Below are positions 1 to 7,836 of a DNA stretch of 64,000 bases, piece by piece. Each line of letters begins with the position of its first letter. The stretch's first letter is position 1. Source of the stretch: UBA5603 sp964501315 (GTDB lineage Bacteria; Bacillota_I; Bacilli_A; Izemoplasmatales; Hujiaoplasmataceae); NCBI GenBank assembly GCA_964501315.1, contig CAZCSO010000002.1, positions 90,954-154,953 of the forward strand. The letters are read 5' to 3'. The translations under genes and the position numbers were made by a program. The notes beneath the pieces were generated by a model. That model searched no databases. It worked only from the letters and a program-made list of their open reading frames with translations, and was not told where the DNA came from.

Positions 1-426
1 GCTAAACCTACCATTGATATTTTAGTTGAAGTAGGAATGAATGCCTCATCTGAAGCCATCATCGAATCGATGAAAAAAATAGGTTATTTGTATTTACCTA
101 AACCAGAATCACCGGCTCCGCATATGATGTTTATAAAAGGTTATACAGAAAATGGATTTGAAGGTCAAGCCTATCACGTTCATGTTCGTTATCCTGGTGA
201 TTGGGATGAACTGTATTTCTGTGAGTATCTATCGCAAAAAAAAGCACTTCAAGAAGACTACGCCAACTTAAAACAATCCCTCTATCGAATGTATAAAAAT
301 GATCGAGAAGCGTATACAAAGGGAAAAACTACGTTTATTAACGAAGTAACGCAGCATGCACGCCAATCGTTGTATCCAAAATACGAGGTTGCCGTTTCAA
401 AAATCAATTGGAAAAACATTGTTTAA
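1..426 (+). CDS. GrpB-family (UPF0157) nucleotidyltransferase-like protein, 5' truncated
   Basis: The reading frame is open from base 1 and encodes 141 residues before TAA, so the start lies upstream of the window. The visible part starts with KPTIDILVEV, followed by a GYLYLPKPES-like strand, HVHVRYPGDW and a C-terminal stretch of alternating charged helices ending in YTKGKTTFI. This order is typical of the GrpB/UPF0157 family, a nucleotidyltransferase-fold group of about 170-180 residues. Only about 30-40 N-terminal residues should be missing. The biochemical role of most GrpB proteins is not established, and I infer no substrate. A strong hairpin follows the stop at once, so the gene ends its transcription unit. 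Confidence 0.8.
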   Translation, partial: AKPTIDILVEVGMNASSEAIIESMKKIGYLYLPKPESPAPHMMFIKGYTENGFEGQAYHVHVRYPGDWDELYFCEYLSQKKALQEDYANLKQSLYRMYKNDREAYTKGKTTFINEVTQHARQSLYPKYEVAVSKINWKNIV

Positions 427-450
427 ATCTGTCAACTTTGACAGATTTTC
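425..450 (+). terminator. Rho-independent terminator after the GrpB gene
   Basis: An 11-bp perfect stem (AAATCTGTCAA / TTGACAGATTT) with a 2-nt loop starts inside the TAA stop codon and is followed by a T-rich tract (TTTTCTTTTTTC). Confidence 0.85.
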
Positions 451-472
451 TTTTTTCTTTTAAAAGAAATAC

Positions 473-501
473 TTGAAAAATCACGTTTCTACTGCGATAA
501 T
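473..501 (+). promoter_or_regulatory. Promoter of the CoA-disulfide reductase gene
   Basis: TTGAAA (473-478), a 17-nt spacer and GATAAT (496-501), with a TG one base before the -10 hexamer (extended -10). The gene starts 30 nt downstream behind AGGGAGGATT. Confidence 0.65.
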
Positions 502-530
502 GATAGGGATATGAATAGGGAGGATTTACG

Positions 531-2210
531 ATGAAAATAGTGATTATCGGTGGCGTTGCCGGGGGTGCTACCGCAGCAGCTCGATTACGCCGACTCAATG
601 AACTAGATGAACTTATCCTAATTGAAAAAGATGAGTTTATATCTTTTGCTAACTGTGGATTGCCGTATCACTTGGGTGGTGTAATTGAAAATCGAGATGA
701 CCTTATCGTTCAATCTATACGTGATATGAGTCATAAATATCGACTTGACATACGAAATTTCAGTGAAGTCATAGCGATTAATCCAACCCAAAAAGAAGTT
801 ACCATTCGGATGATTCATTCCGATAAAACGTACAATGAAACCTACGATAAATTAATCATCTCAACAGGATCACTCCCAATCCGCCCAAAATTGCCAAATT
901 TAGAAACCTGCGATAACGTGTTTGTATTAACCAATATTCCAACCCTTGATTCGATTATGACGTATTTAAAATCGCATGATGTGAAAAAAGCGGCCGTCAT
1001 CGGTGGGGGCTTTATCGGATTGGAAGTAGCAGAGAACCTACACCGACTCGGTATCGATGTGACAATCGTAGAGAAATTGCCACAAGTCATGAGGCCTTTC
1101 GATTTTGAAATGGCACAGATTTTACACCAAACATTGAATCGTCACGGCATCAAATTGTTATTGGGAGACGGTTTATTAGGATTCGATCACGGTGGAAAAC
1201 AACTCTTACTGGATAGCGGGCGAGTATTGGATACCGACATGACCGTTTTAGCAATTGGTGTGACACCTAATAATCAATTGGCCAAAGCAGCCAATTTTCA
1301 ATTAGGTCCTCGAGGTCATATCATCGTCAATGACGTTTACCATGTCATGGATGCGATGACTCAACAGGTTAATGACGATGTGTATGCCATCGGCGATGTC
1401 ATTGAGGTCAATGATTTTGTCGACAATACAAAAACAGCGGTACCGCTGGCTTGGCCTGCTAATCGACAAGCACGACTCGTTGCCGATCACATTAACAATC
1501 AGATTATCAAATCATCAAAACTTTTAGGAACTTCGATTATTAAACTCTTTGATTTGACCGCTGCCAGTGTCGGTCAAAACGAATCTCAACTTAAACAGAA
1601 GAATATGCCTTATCAACGCATTTATGCCCTACGAAACAACCATGCATCTTATTATCCAAATGCTCAACCGATGTACATGAAGTTACTTTATCGACCGGAT
1701 AACGGCAAAATTTACGGTGCACAAATAATTGGAAGTGAAGGGGTTGATAAACGGATCGACATACTATCAACCGTAATGAAAACATACGGGACCGTCTACG
1801 ATTTATCCGATCTTCAGTTAGCTTATGCTCCACCCTATGGATCGGCGAAAGATCCCATCAACATCCTAGGGTACATTGCCGAAGATATAAAAGATGAAAT
1901 CTATCAACCATTTTTTTCATCGGATGTCGATGCTCTTATCAGTGAAAATCACTTTTTCTTAGATGTTCGGTCAAAAGACGAATATGACACGGGCCATATC
2001 AAGACGGCGTTGAATATCCCGCTCGATGAATTGCGACAACGTCTTGACGAGATTCGTGTTCCGAAGAATCACCCTGTTTATGTCAATTGTGAATCAGGAA
2101 CCCGGTCGTATTTGGCAATCTGTATTTTGAAAAGTCAAGGGTATACCAATTTGCATAACTTAGTTGGAGGATTTTCGAATTATCGATTCTATAAGTATTT
2201 ACCATTCTAG
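531..2210 (+). CDS. CoA-disulfide reductase-type flavoprotein with C-terminal rhodanese domain
   Basis: A 559-residue FAD/NAD(P)H pyridine nucleotide-disulfide oxidoreductase. The N-terminus is a dinucleotide-binding loop (IVIIGGVAGGATAAARLRR). The single-cysteine redox motif FISFANCGLPYHLGG (Cys42) is that of CoA-disulfide reductases and NADH oxidases/persulfide reductases, not the CxxC type. A second GxGxxG (VIGGGFIGLEVAE) binds NAD(P)H, and YAIGDVIEV is the FAD-binding ATG/GD motif. From about residue 455 a rhodanese domain follows, with the active loop CESGTRS (Cys520). This CoADR-rhodanese fusion is known from Bacillus anthracis and Shewanella NADH-dependent persulfide reductase, and it handles CoA disulfide or sulfane sulfur. 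A likely role is thiol and oxidative-stress homeostasis. The RBS AGGGAGG supports the ATG at 531. The gene is monocistronic, between a promoter and a long hairpin. Confidence 0.9.
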   Translation: MKIVIIGGVAGGATAAARLRRLNELDELILIEKDEFISFANCGLPYHLGGVIENRDDLIVQSIRDMSHKYRLDIRNFSEVIAINPTQKEVTIRMIHSDKTYNETYDKLIISTGSLPIRPKLPNLETCDNVFVLTNIPTLDSIMTYLKSHDVKKAAVIGGGFIGLEVAENLHRLGIDVTIVEKLPQVMRPFDFEMAQILHQTLNRHGIKLLLGDGLLGFDHGGKQLLLDSGRVLDTDMTVLAIGVTPNNQLAKAANFQLGPRGHIIVNDVYHVMDAMTQQVNDDVYAIGDVIEVNDFVDNTKTAVPLAWPANRQARLVADHINNQIIKSSKLLGTSIIKLFDLTAASVGQNESQLKQKNMPYQRIYALRNNHASYYPNAQPMYMKLLYRPDNGKIYGAQIIGSEGVDKRIDILSTVMKTYGTVYDLSDLQLAYAPPYGSAKDPINILGYIAEDIKDEIYQPFFSSDVDALISENHFFLDVRSKDEYDTGHIKTALNIPLDELRQRLDEIRVPKNHPVYVNCESGTRSYLAICILKSQGYTNLHNLVGGFSNYRFYKYLPF

Positions 2211-2213
2211 AAA

Positions 2214-2245
2214 AAATGTCCATCGCAAATTTGCGGTGGACATTT
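2214..2245. terminator. Bidirectional terminator between convergent genes
   Basis: Two 16-nt arms (AAATGTCCATCGCAAA and TTTGCGGTGGACATTT, one T-G pair) form a near-perfect palindrome between the reductase stop (2210) and the thioredoxin stop (2250). The T-tract is best on the minus strand (six T), with a weaker TTTCCATTT on the plus strand. Confidence 0.8.
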
Positions 2246-2249
2246 CCAT

Positions 2250-2561
2250 TTATAAGATAGTTGATAACAACGAATGAATACGATTGAAGTCGATGAACCG
2301 TGATTCACGGTGGATTTCTTTTCCTTCAAAAAACACTAAAACGGTAGGAACGGTAAAAACCATGTATTGTCCTCGAAACGCTGGAACGTCCTCAATGTAC
2401 ACTTCGTAGAGTGGTACCGTTGGATAGTCAGCCATTTCTTCAATGAGTCGTTTCGCCACCGGTGCACAAACGGAACACATTTTTGTTTTCGCAATGACCA
2501 TCGCTACCGGTGTCGTTGAGAGATTCGCGATGTCTTCTATTCTTTTTATTGATTGAATCAT
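2250..2561 (-). CDS. Thioredoxin-fold protein with CSVC active site
   Basis: A 103-residue thioredoxin-family protein. The redox motif is KMCSVCAPV (Cys29, Cys32), followed by the cis-proline strand FTVPTVLVFFEGKE. The CxxC is Cys-Ser-Val-Cys and not the CGPC of canonical TrxA, so this belongs to the small thioredoxin-like group found in Firmicutes. It probably reduces disulfides or carries reducing equivalents in the cytosol. The RBS AAAGAAGG lies before the ATG at 2561. The gene converges on the CoA-disulfide reductase, another thiol redox enzyme; a functional link is only suggested by location. There is no signal peptide. Confidence 0.8.
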   Translation of the reverse strand: MIQSIKRIEDIANLSTTPVAMVIAKTKMCSVCAPVAKRLIEEMADYPTVPLYEVYIEDVPAFRGQYMVFTVPTVLVFFEGKEIHRESRFIDFNRIHSLLSTIL

Positions 2562-2658
2562 GTTGGCCTTCTTTCCTTACAGATAGATATATTAGCATAA
2601 ATCGTGGTAATTGTCTTATATATTGACTCGAATTTTCGCGTGTAATTTTACAAAAGAA

Positions 2659-2688
2659 TTGTTCATTTTCCGCATTTCTTGATATAAT
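2659..2688 (+). promoter_or_regulatory. Promoter of the GPH transporter gene
   Basis: TTGTTC (2659-2664), an 18-nt spacer and a consensus TATAAT (2683-2688). Transcription should begin near 2695, just before a cre-like site. Confidence 0.65.
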
Positions 2689-2702
2689 AGAAACAATCGT
2701 AA

Positions 2703-2716
2703 TGAAAACGTTTTTT
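2703..2716 (+). promoter_or_regulatory. Catabolite-responsive element (cre-like) at the GPH transporter transcription start
   Basis: TGAAAACGTTTTTT matches the Gram-positive cre consensus TGWAARCGYTWNCW at 13 of 14 positions (T for C at position 13). It lies about 15-28 bases past the -10 hexamer, a location typical of CcpA roadblock repression. A CcpA-like regulator is encoded at 15007-16011. The call is from sequence match only. Confidence 0.5.
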
Positions 2717-2735
2717 TATCAGTTGAGGTGAAAGA

Positions 2736-4478
2736 GTGAAAACATCCGTTATCGATTATGAACGCAAGTTATTCAACCGAAACAAATGGGCTTACAGTGT
2801 CGGCGGCATTGGCCGCGACATGGTCTATCAGCTAGTCGCAACTTTCTTTATTACCTATGTTCAGTTTTCTGGATTGGGGCTGACGGCGTTTCAATTTGTC
2901 GTTATTGGCATCTTGCTTGTCGTAGGTCGTGTGTGGGACGCTGTGAACGACCCGATTATGGGATCCATCGTTGAAAATACGCACACGCGATGGGGCAAAT
3001 TTCGTCCTTGGATTTTGATTGGTGCGATACTAACCGCCATCGTCATCGTCTTTATGTTTAACTTCCGTCCATCGGGATGGGGATTCGTTATCTTTTTCTT
3101 TGCAATATACCTTGTTTGGGAAATGGCCTTTACGCTCAACGACATTCCTTATTGGTCGTTGATTCCGGCCTTATCAAAAAATAAGAAAGACCGCGATACC
3201 GTTACCATGATGGTTGTCGTATTCGCAGCGGTCGGTGCATTCGCTGGAAATGCAATTATTACACTTACCATGGTTGGTAGAATGGTTAAAGCTTTTAGCA
3301 TGATTTCCTATACTTTCGCCATCTTCTTTATTGCTTGTTCGCTGCTGACCGTTTTTGGCGTCAAAGAACCTCAAGAAGATGTTAAAGAAAACCCTGAAAA
3401 AGTATCCATCAAGAAGATGTTTCAAGTTATCGCGAAAAATGACCAATTATTATGGGCTTCCTTAGCGTTGATGCTCTACAGTGTTGGGTCTGGATTATTA
3501 ACGGCCTTGGGGTATAATTTCTTTTGGCTTGAAATTGGGTACAATGGTACTCTAACCACCATCTTTATCGTCAGTTTTGCGGTATCGAACATCGTAATTC
3601 AAAGTTTATATTCTACCCTTGCAAAACGCTTTACTCGTAAGAAACTGATGATTTTCAGTTTCATTTCGTTGGTATTTGGGTATTTCATGTTTCTCGTGAT
3701 TGGCTGGGTTGACTTCTTACCCGTCAACATTATCACCGCTTGCTTATTTGGATTCTTCATCTTTGGTGGCCAAGCCATTTTATACATGGTTATTATCATC
3801 AATATGACCAATACCATTGAGTACAATGAATACAAAACCGGGAATCGTAATGAAGCTATTGTCTTTTCATTACGTCCGTTCGTAGCGAAGATGTCTAGCG
3901 CACTCCAAGGTTTGATTATGACCTTGGTATTGATCATCTCAGGCGTTTACGTCATGAGTCAGAATGTAGGCGCGTTAGAAGAAGAAGCAAACTTGTTTGG
4001 TGAAATGACACAAGAAGAACGTGCTGATTATGTTACGAGCCTACAATCCGGTCCAGCTGCCATCAGCGAAGATGCGTATTTATCGCTTGATCTCACTGAC
4101 CAGGTTGATTACATTGAATCATTGAAAACGACGCTTCCAACGTTTGAAAATCGTAATTTAGATAATACGGAAATGGTCATTTTATACGAAGCCATTCAAG
4201 ATCCTGCCAATTCCGTCTTTACCTTTGATAACGATCCAAATAATGATATCGCCGATGGATGGTCCATGGCCATTAACGCCGCTGCCGATACGGTATTTCG
4301 TGACAAAGCAACCATTAAGATGCGTGTCTTTTTGCGTATCTTCATTACGGTGTTGCCCTCGTTACTAATCTTTGGTGCGTATTATATTTTAAATAAAAAG
4401 TATATCATCGACGAAGTATATTATGATGAAATCACCAAAGCAACAGCAAAACGATTGCATAGCGAATTGAAATCATGA
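2736..4478 (+). CDS. GPH-family sugar:cation symporter with large extracytoplasmic insertion
   Basis: A 580-residue major-facilitator protein of the glycoside-pentoside-hexuronide (MelB/UidB-like) family. Hallmarks are the N-terminal YSVGGIGRDMVYQL, the DAVNDPIMGSIVENT motif after TM2 with TRWGKFRPWI, and a second-half NTIEYNEYKTGNRNEAI. About twelve hydrophobic segments are visible. Usual family length is 450-500; the extra length is an acidic, hydrophilic stretch of about 120 residues (roughly 405-527) between the last two membrane helices, which standard topology puts outside the cell. The GTG start at 2736 follows GAGGTGAAA. A cre-like site suggests glucose repression. The substrate is probably a glycoside or oligosaccharide; nearby GH2 and GH17 hydrolases fit that. 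The exact sugar cannot be read from the sequence. Confidence 0.85.
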   Translation: MKTSVIDYERKLFNRNKWAYSVGGIGRDMVYQLVATFFITYVQFSGLGLTAFQFVVIGILLVVGRVWDAVNDPIMGSIVENTHTRWGKFRPWILIGAILTAIVIVFMFNFRPSGWGFVIFFFAIYLVWEMAFTLNDIPYWSLIPALSKNKKDRDTVTMMVVVFAAVGAFAGNAIITLTMVGRMVKAFSMISYTFAIFFIACSLLTVFGVKEPQEDVKENPEKVSIKKMFQVIAKNDQLLWASLALMLYSVGSGLLTALGYNFFWLEIGYNGTLTTIFIVSFAVSNIVIQSLYSTLAKRFTRKKLMIFSFISLVFGYFMFLVIGWVDFLPVNIITACLFGFFIFGGQAILYMVIIINMTNTIEYNEYKTGNRNEAIVFSLRPFVAKMSSALQGLIMTLVLIISGVYVMSQNVGALEEEANLFGEMTQEERADYVTSLQSGPAAISEDAYLSLDLTDQVDYIESLKTTLPTFENRNLDNTEMVILYEAIQDPANSVFTFDNDPNNDIADGWSMAINAAADTVFRDKATIKMRVFLRIFITVLPSLLIFGAYYILNKKYIIDEVYYDEITKATAKRLHSELKS

Positions 4479-4486
4479 AGTCAATG

Positions 4487-4512
4487 AACCGGAAACCCAG
4501 TTTCCGGTTTTT
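4487..4512 (+). terminator. Terminator after the GPH transporter
   Basis: AACCGGAAAC - CCA - GTTTCCGGTT followed by TTT directly after the transporter stop. Confidence 0.8.
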
Positions 4513-4527
4513 CATAGGAGTAATCAA

Positions 4528-5379
4528 ATGGATACGTTAAGAATGAATGTGTTGGTGACGCTTGATCACCGATATTGTACGCAATTGGCGGTCATGATGA
4601 CCTCGTTTATAGAACATCATAGTCCTTATGACATCAGTCTTTTTGTCATGCATCATTCGCTGTCGAGTGATGATGAGCTATGGCTAAAAACCGTACTTCA
4701 CTACTCCAATCTTTCCTTTTCTTTTATTTTTGTCGATGAACAATCGTTAGTGACTGCACCAACATCGAAACGATATCCGCATGAAATGTATTACCGTCTG
4801 TTTGCGGCTGATTATCTGCCGCGCGACCTTGATCGAATCTTGTATTTGGACCCCGATATCGTTGTGATAAACTCGTTGGCCGACCTTTATTTCGACCCAT
4901 TTGATCATCATCTATTTAAAGCGTGTACGCATGTTTTCTCAAGGGGGCAACGCTTTAATCAATTGCGATTGAAGACCGATGGAAACACACCGTATTTTAA
5001 CAGTGGCGTTTTGATGATGAATCTCGAGAAAATGCGCTCGGTGATTTCAAAAGAAGCGATATTTAAGTACATTAAGACGAACCGAAGTCGACTTTTATTG
5101 CCGGATCAGGATGTTTTGACGGCTCTTTTTGGAAATCAAATTCAACTTATCGACGCTTTGTATTATAATCTAAGTGAGAAGTACCTAAATCAATACAACC
5201 AAAAGGTGGCGAAAGGACAGAATCCAATCACCATCGAATGGGTGGAAAGTCATGCGAAAATAATTCATTACTGTGGCCGTAATAAACCGTGGAAACCGGA
5301 GTATCGAGGCGAGCTCAATCGTTTTTATAGAGAATACGAATCTAAATTGAAAGGATCTATGAATGATTTACATCATTAG
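4528..5379 (+). CDS. Glycosyltransferase family 8 protein
   Basis: A 283-residue GT8 enzyme (retaining glycosyltransferase; LPS galactosyl/glucosyltransferase and glycogenin-like fold). It starts with the nucleotide-sugar strand MNVLVTLDHRYCTQLAVMM. The metal-binding DxD is in YLDPDIVV (Asp108, Asp110). The family signature PYFNSGVLMMNL follows, then LPDQDVLTALF and, near the C-terminus, IIHYCGRNKPW, which matches the conserved H-x-x-G-x-x-KPW of GT8. It probably adds a hexose from a UDP-sugar to a cell-surface glycan or glycolipid. No membrane helix is present. The RBS ATAGGAG sits before ATG 4528. Its 3' end overlaps the next gene by 17 bases, so the two are translated together. Confidence 0.88.
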   Translation: MDTLRMNVLVTLDHRYCTQLAVMMTSFIEHHSPYDISLFVMHHSLSSDDELWLKTVLHYSNLSFSFIFVDEQSLVTAPTSKRYPHEMYYRLFAADYLPRDLDRILYLDPDIVVINSLADLYFDPFDHHLFKACTHVFSRGQRFNQLRLKTDGNTPYFNSGVLMMNLEKMRSVISKEAIFKYIKTNRSRLLLPDQDVLTALFGNQIQLIDALYYNLSEKYLNQYNQKVAKGQNPITIEWVESHAKIIHYCGRNKPWKPEYRGELNRFYREYESKLKGSMNDLHH

Positions 5380-5920
5380 TGGCATTGCCAAATCGGGAAA
5401 AACATTGATAACCAGTCGCTTGCGCGACCGATTAAAAATCGGTTCTTTTTCGTCGGATTATCTGATGATGATGCTTGCCAACACCAATCCGAAATTGGGC
5501 GTTAACCCCGATGCCAGCGACCGCAGCGTATCGCATGTTCTTGAACCATATTTGCGCAATCTAATCAAAATCATGATAGCCAATCATTTGGACTATATCT
5601 TGGAAGGCGTGCATTTTCAACCGCACCTTGTCTCAGAATTGATGCGTGATTATCCTGGCCAAATAAGAGCTGTGTTTTTAGGCTACCGTCTGATTGATTC
5701 CGTGACAAAACAATCGGAACTGATTCATTTTGGACCCAGCACCGAGAATCATTGGTACAAACATCTCTCTCAAGCAGAGTTGCTTGAACTCGTAAATTAT
5801 CTAAAAAAAGAATCCGAAATAATGTACAAACAAACCGTTGAGTACAAACTACCCTATTTTGAGATTTCTTCGATTGTCAACCAAGCAGAAGAAATCATCA
5901 ATTACCTCCTAACTTCATAA
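5363..5920 (+). CDS. Small P-loop kinase-like protein, function unknown
   Basis: A 185-residue protein with an N-terminal Walker A loop GIAKSGKT (residues 7-14). It is followed by a strand-rich region containing DYILEGVHF, which looks like the acidic/hydrophobic end of strand 2 or a Walker B in small-molecule and 2-phosphoglycerate-kinase-like P-loop proteins. The C-terminal half is helical. The size and order fit the NMP-kinase/zeta-toxin-like kinase fold, but I recognise no specific family. It overlaps the GT8 gene by 17 bases, and the RBS (AAAGGAT) lies inside that gene, so translational coupling is likely. It may make or phosphorylate a precursor for the glycosyltransferase, but that is only inference. 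Confidence 0.6.
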   Translation: MIYIISGIAKSGKTLITSRLRDRLKIGSFSSDYLMMMLANTNPKLGVNPDASDRSVSHVLEPYLRNLIKIMIANHLDYILEGVHFQPHLVSELMRDYPGQIRAVFLGYRLIDSVTKQSELIHFGPSTENHWYKHLSQAELLELVNYLKKESEIMYKQTVEYKLPYFEISSIVNQAEEIINYLLTS

Positions 5921-5940
5921 AAAAAGAGCCCTTAGGCTCT
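5919..5940 (-). terminator. Terminator of the minus-strand endonuclease/phosphatase-family gene
   Basis: Read on the minus strand: AGAGCC - TAAG - GGCTCT followed by six T, placed right after the stop of the minus-strand gene at 5944. The plus side lacks a T-tract. Confidence 0.75.
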
Positions 5941-5943
5941 GCG

Positions 5944-7056
5944 TTATGGAATAAGTTGAAATTCAGCTTTTACTGGATTATGGTCGCTGTACTTGAAGTT
6001 TTCCGATAACGTCGTTACGGATAAAACTTGAACGTTCGGACTAACAATAAATCCATCGATTACGTAGTATTGATTATTTTCAAGGTTTATAGGATCATAG
6101 GGTTGATGCAACAATCGGCAGGTTGGAACCGTGTTATCGGCGAGGATTTGCCACGAATGCTCATTGAACCACGTGGAATCCATGCCATAAGCTTGCCAAT
6201 AAGTAGGATCTTTCAGTTCGTATAGATAGGAATATTCATCATTCGTTTTCGTATAGGATCCTGGGAAGGTTTGATTAAAATCACCGCCAACGATGACGTA
6301 ATTGCCTGCATCGTATTCCGATTGGATTAATGTTTGTAAAGCAGCCATTTCTTGCAGGCGCATACTTCCGTCGTCGTACGCCGACAGATGAACGTTGATC
6401 ACAATCAGTTCCGAATCGCTCCCCGCGATGGGAAGACGACTGACCACCATGCAGCGTTTTAAATTGGCAAGGCGCAATGGCCAAGAAAATTCACCGGGGA
6501 GTTGATGACGTGTCGCTGACTCAACATAGTAGTCAGTAGCCGTCATGATTCCCGAATTTACCTCACCCATCATTTGTGATGGGTTCAAAGGGAACGGCAC
6601 AAATATACAACGGTAGTTGTACCCTAGCGTAACGGGCATTTGCACTAAATCGGATAATTGTGCATATTGATTAATATGATACGAACGACTTGAATCAACA
6701 TCAACTTCTTGAATCAGATAGATGTCTGCATCAGTATCTTCGATGATGCCTTTGATTCCATCTAAGTTTGCTTGCACAGATTCGCTATCATCCATTCGCG
6801 CTTTAACGCCACCATCCATCACGAAATCTTCTGTTTCGGATAATGAAGCGTAGCCGATGTTGAAGGTTAGTACAGTAATCGTCTCTGAGATGGGGACATA
6901 ATAAGTACTTTCATCTGCAAGCGGATTGGCTATTTCCAATACCGTGGTTTCTTTTGGACGGTATTCGAATACTTGAAGCGTCAAAACAAATAACAATGCG
7001 GCACTAATTATGACGATAACAACGATTAGCAATATCTTTAATGCTTTCTTAATCAT
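5944..7056 (-). CDS. Membrane-anchored endonuclease/exonuclease/phosphatase-family protein
   Basis: A 370-residue EEP (DNase I-like/sphingomyelinase-like) fold protein. A single N-terminal membrane helix (about residues 4-26, KKALKILLIVVIVIISAALL) puts the enzyme outside the cell. Fold motifs are visible in order: LTFNIGYAS, ADIYLIQEVD (metal-binding Glu), IVINVHLSAYD, YVIVGGDFNQTFPG (catalytic Asp/Asn) and KYSDHNPVKAEF (catalytic His). Family members cleave phosphodiesters in nucleic acids, phosphoinositides or sphingomyelin; the substrate here is not determinable. I chose the ATG at 7056 (AGAGGTGAAACC-ATG) and not an upstream in-frame start 15 codons earlier that has no RBS and would precede the membrane helix with polar residues. 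Confidence 0.85.
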   Translation of the reverse strand: MIKKALKILLIVVIVIISAALLFVLTLQVFEYRPKETTVLEIANPLADESTYYVPISETITVLTFNIGYASLSETEDFVMDGGVKARMDDSESVQANLDGIKGIIEDTDADIYLIQEVDVDSSRSYHINQYAQLSDLVQMPVTLGYNYRCIFVPFPLNPSQMMGEVNSGIMTATDYYVESATRHQLPGEFSWPLRLANLKRCMVVSRLPIAGSDSELIVINVHLSAYDDGSMRLQEMAALQTLIQSEYDAGNYVIVGGDFNQTFPGSYTKTNDEYSYLYELKDPTYWQAYGMDSTWFNEHSWQILADNTVPTCRLLHQPYDPINLENNQYYVIDGFIVSPNVQVLSVTTLSENFKYSDHNPVKAEFQLIP

Positions 7057-7149
7057 GGTTTCACCTCTTGTATAAACAACATTATATCGGTATTTTCGCA
7101 ATTATGCGATGGTTTTTTTCATTTTTTTATTAAAAAAGGAGTGAATGAA

Positions 7150-7836
7150 ATGATGTATGGTTTATTTGCGTTGGCACTAGTCGTTATCGGAGTTTTTATT
7201 TACAGCGAGATGCGTCAAAAACCGCTGAGGTCGTTTGCGCTTAAGGGATTATCAAGTGCCATGTTTCTCGCCATTTATCTGTATGGTGTTGCGACAACCA
7301 CATCGATTCAATCCCATCCTCTTGTGGTTGGATTTTTTGGAATCGGTTTGGTTTTTGGATTGATTGGAGACCTCGTTTTAGCATTAAGAAGCATGCGTCC
7401 TCAAGAGGAAAATCATCGAATTATTTTGTATGGTACGCTGTCCTTTATGATTGGACATGTATTTTACTATTTTGCTCTATTGTCGTATGGATCCTTTGAG
7501 GTTTTAGCATTACTGATTGCCTTGATTTTATCGAACGCTACCTTTCTGGCTTCCCGAGTCATGCGACTCAACTGGGGGCCATCTAAATGGCCATCGTTGG
7601 TTTATTCCTTTTTTCTATTTTTAGTCGCTGCTCAATCGCTCTTGATCGTTATAAACAATGGATTTAGTTCCTATCACACGACATTATTGCTGGGGAGTGT
7701 TCTTTTTGCGGCGTCCGATTTGGTGTTGGCACAAATCTATTTTGCGCCCAAACCGATGACGCAGTTGATTCCAGTTAACCTATCGCTCTATTACGCCGCT
7801 CAATTATTATTGGCTTTTTCCATTAGTTTGATTTAG
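7150..7836 (+). CDS. YhhN-family membrane protein (lysoplasmalogenase-like)
   Basis: A 228-residue polytopic protein with about eight hydrophobic segments. The two conserved acidic motifs of the YhhN/TMEM86 family are present: LIGDLVLALRS in TM3 and ASDLVLAQIYF near the C-terminus. TMEM86 members hydrolyse the vinyl-ether bond of lysoplasmalogens; bacterial members are largely untested. Some anaerobic Firmicutes make plasmalogens, so the activity is plausible here. The ATG at 7150 fits the AAAGGAG at 7135-7141 (8-nt spacing); an in-frame GTG at 7141 overlaps that RBS and is unlikely. Its 3' end overlaps the convergent GH2 gene by 30 bases, so transcription from both sides would collide. Confidence 0.8.
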   Translation: MMYGLFALALVVIGVFIYSEMRQKPLRSFALKGLSSAMFLAIYLYGVATTTSIQSHPLVVGFFGIGLVFGLIGDLVLALRSMRPQEENHRIILYGTLSFMIGHVFYYFALLSYGSFEVLALLIALILSNATFLASRVMRLNWGPSKWPSLVYSFFLFLVAAQSLLIVINNGFSSYHTTLLLGSVLFAASDLVLAQIYFAPKPMTQLIPVNLSLYYAAQLLLAFSISLI

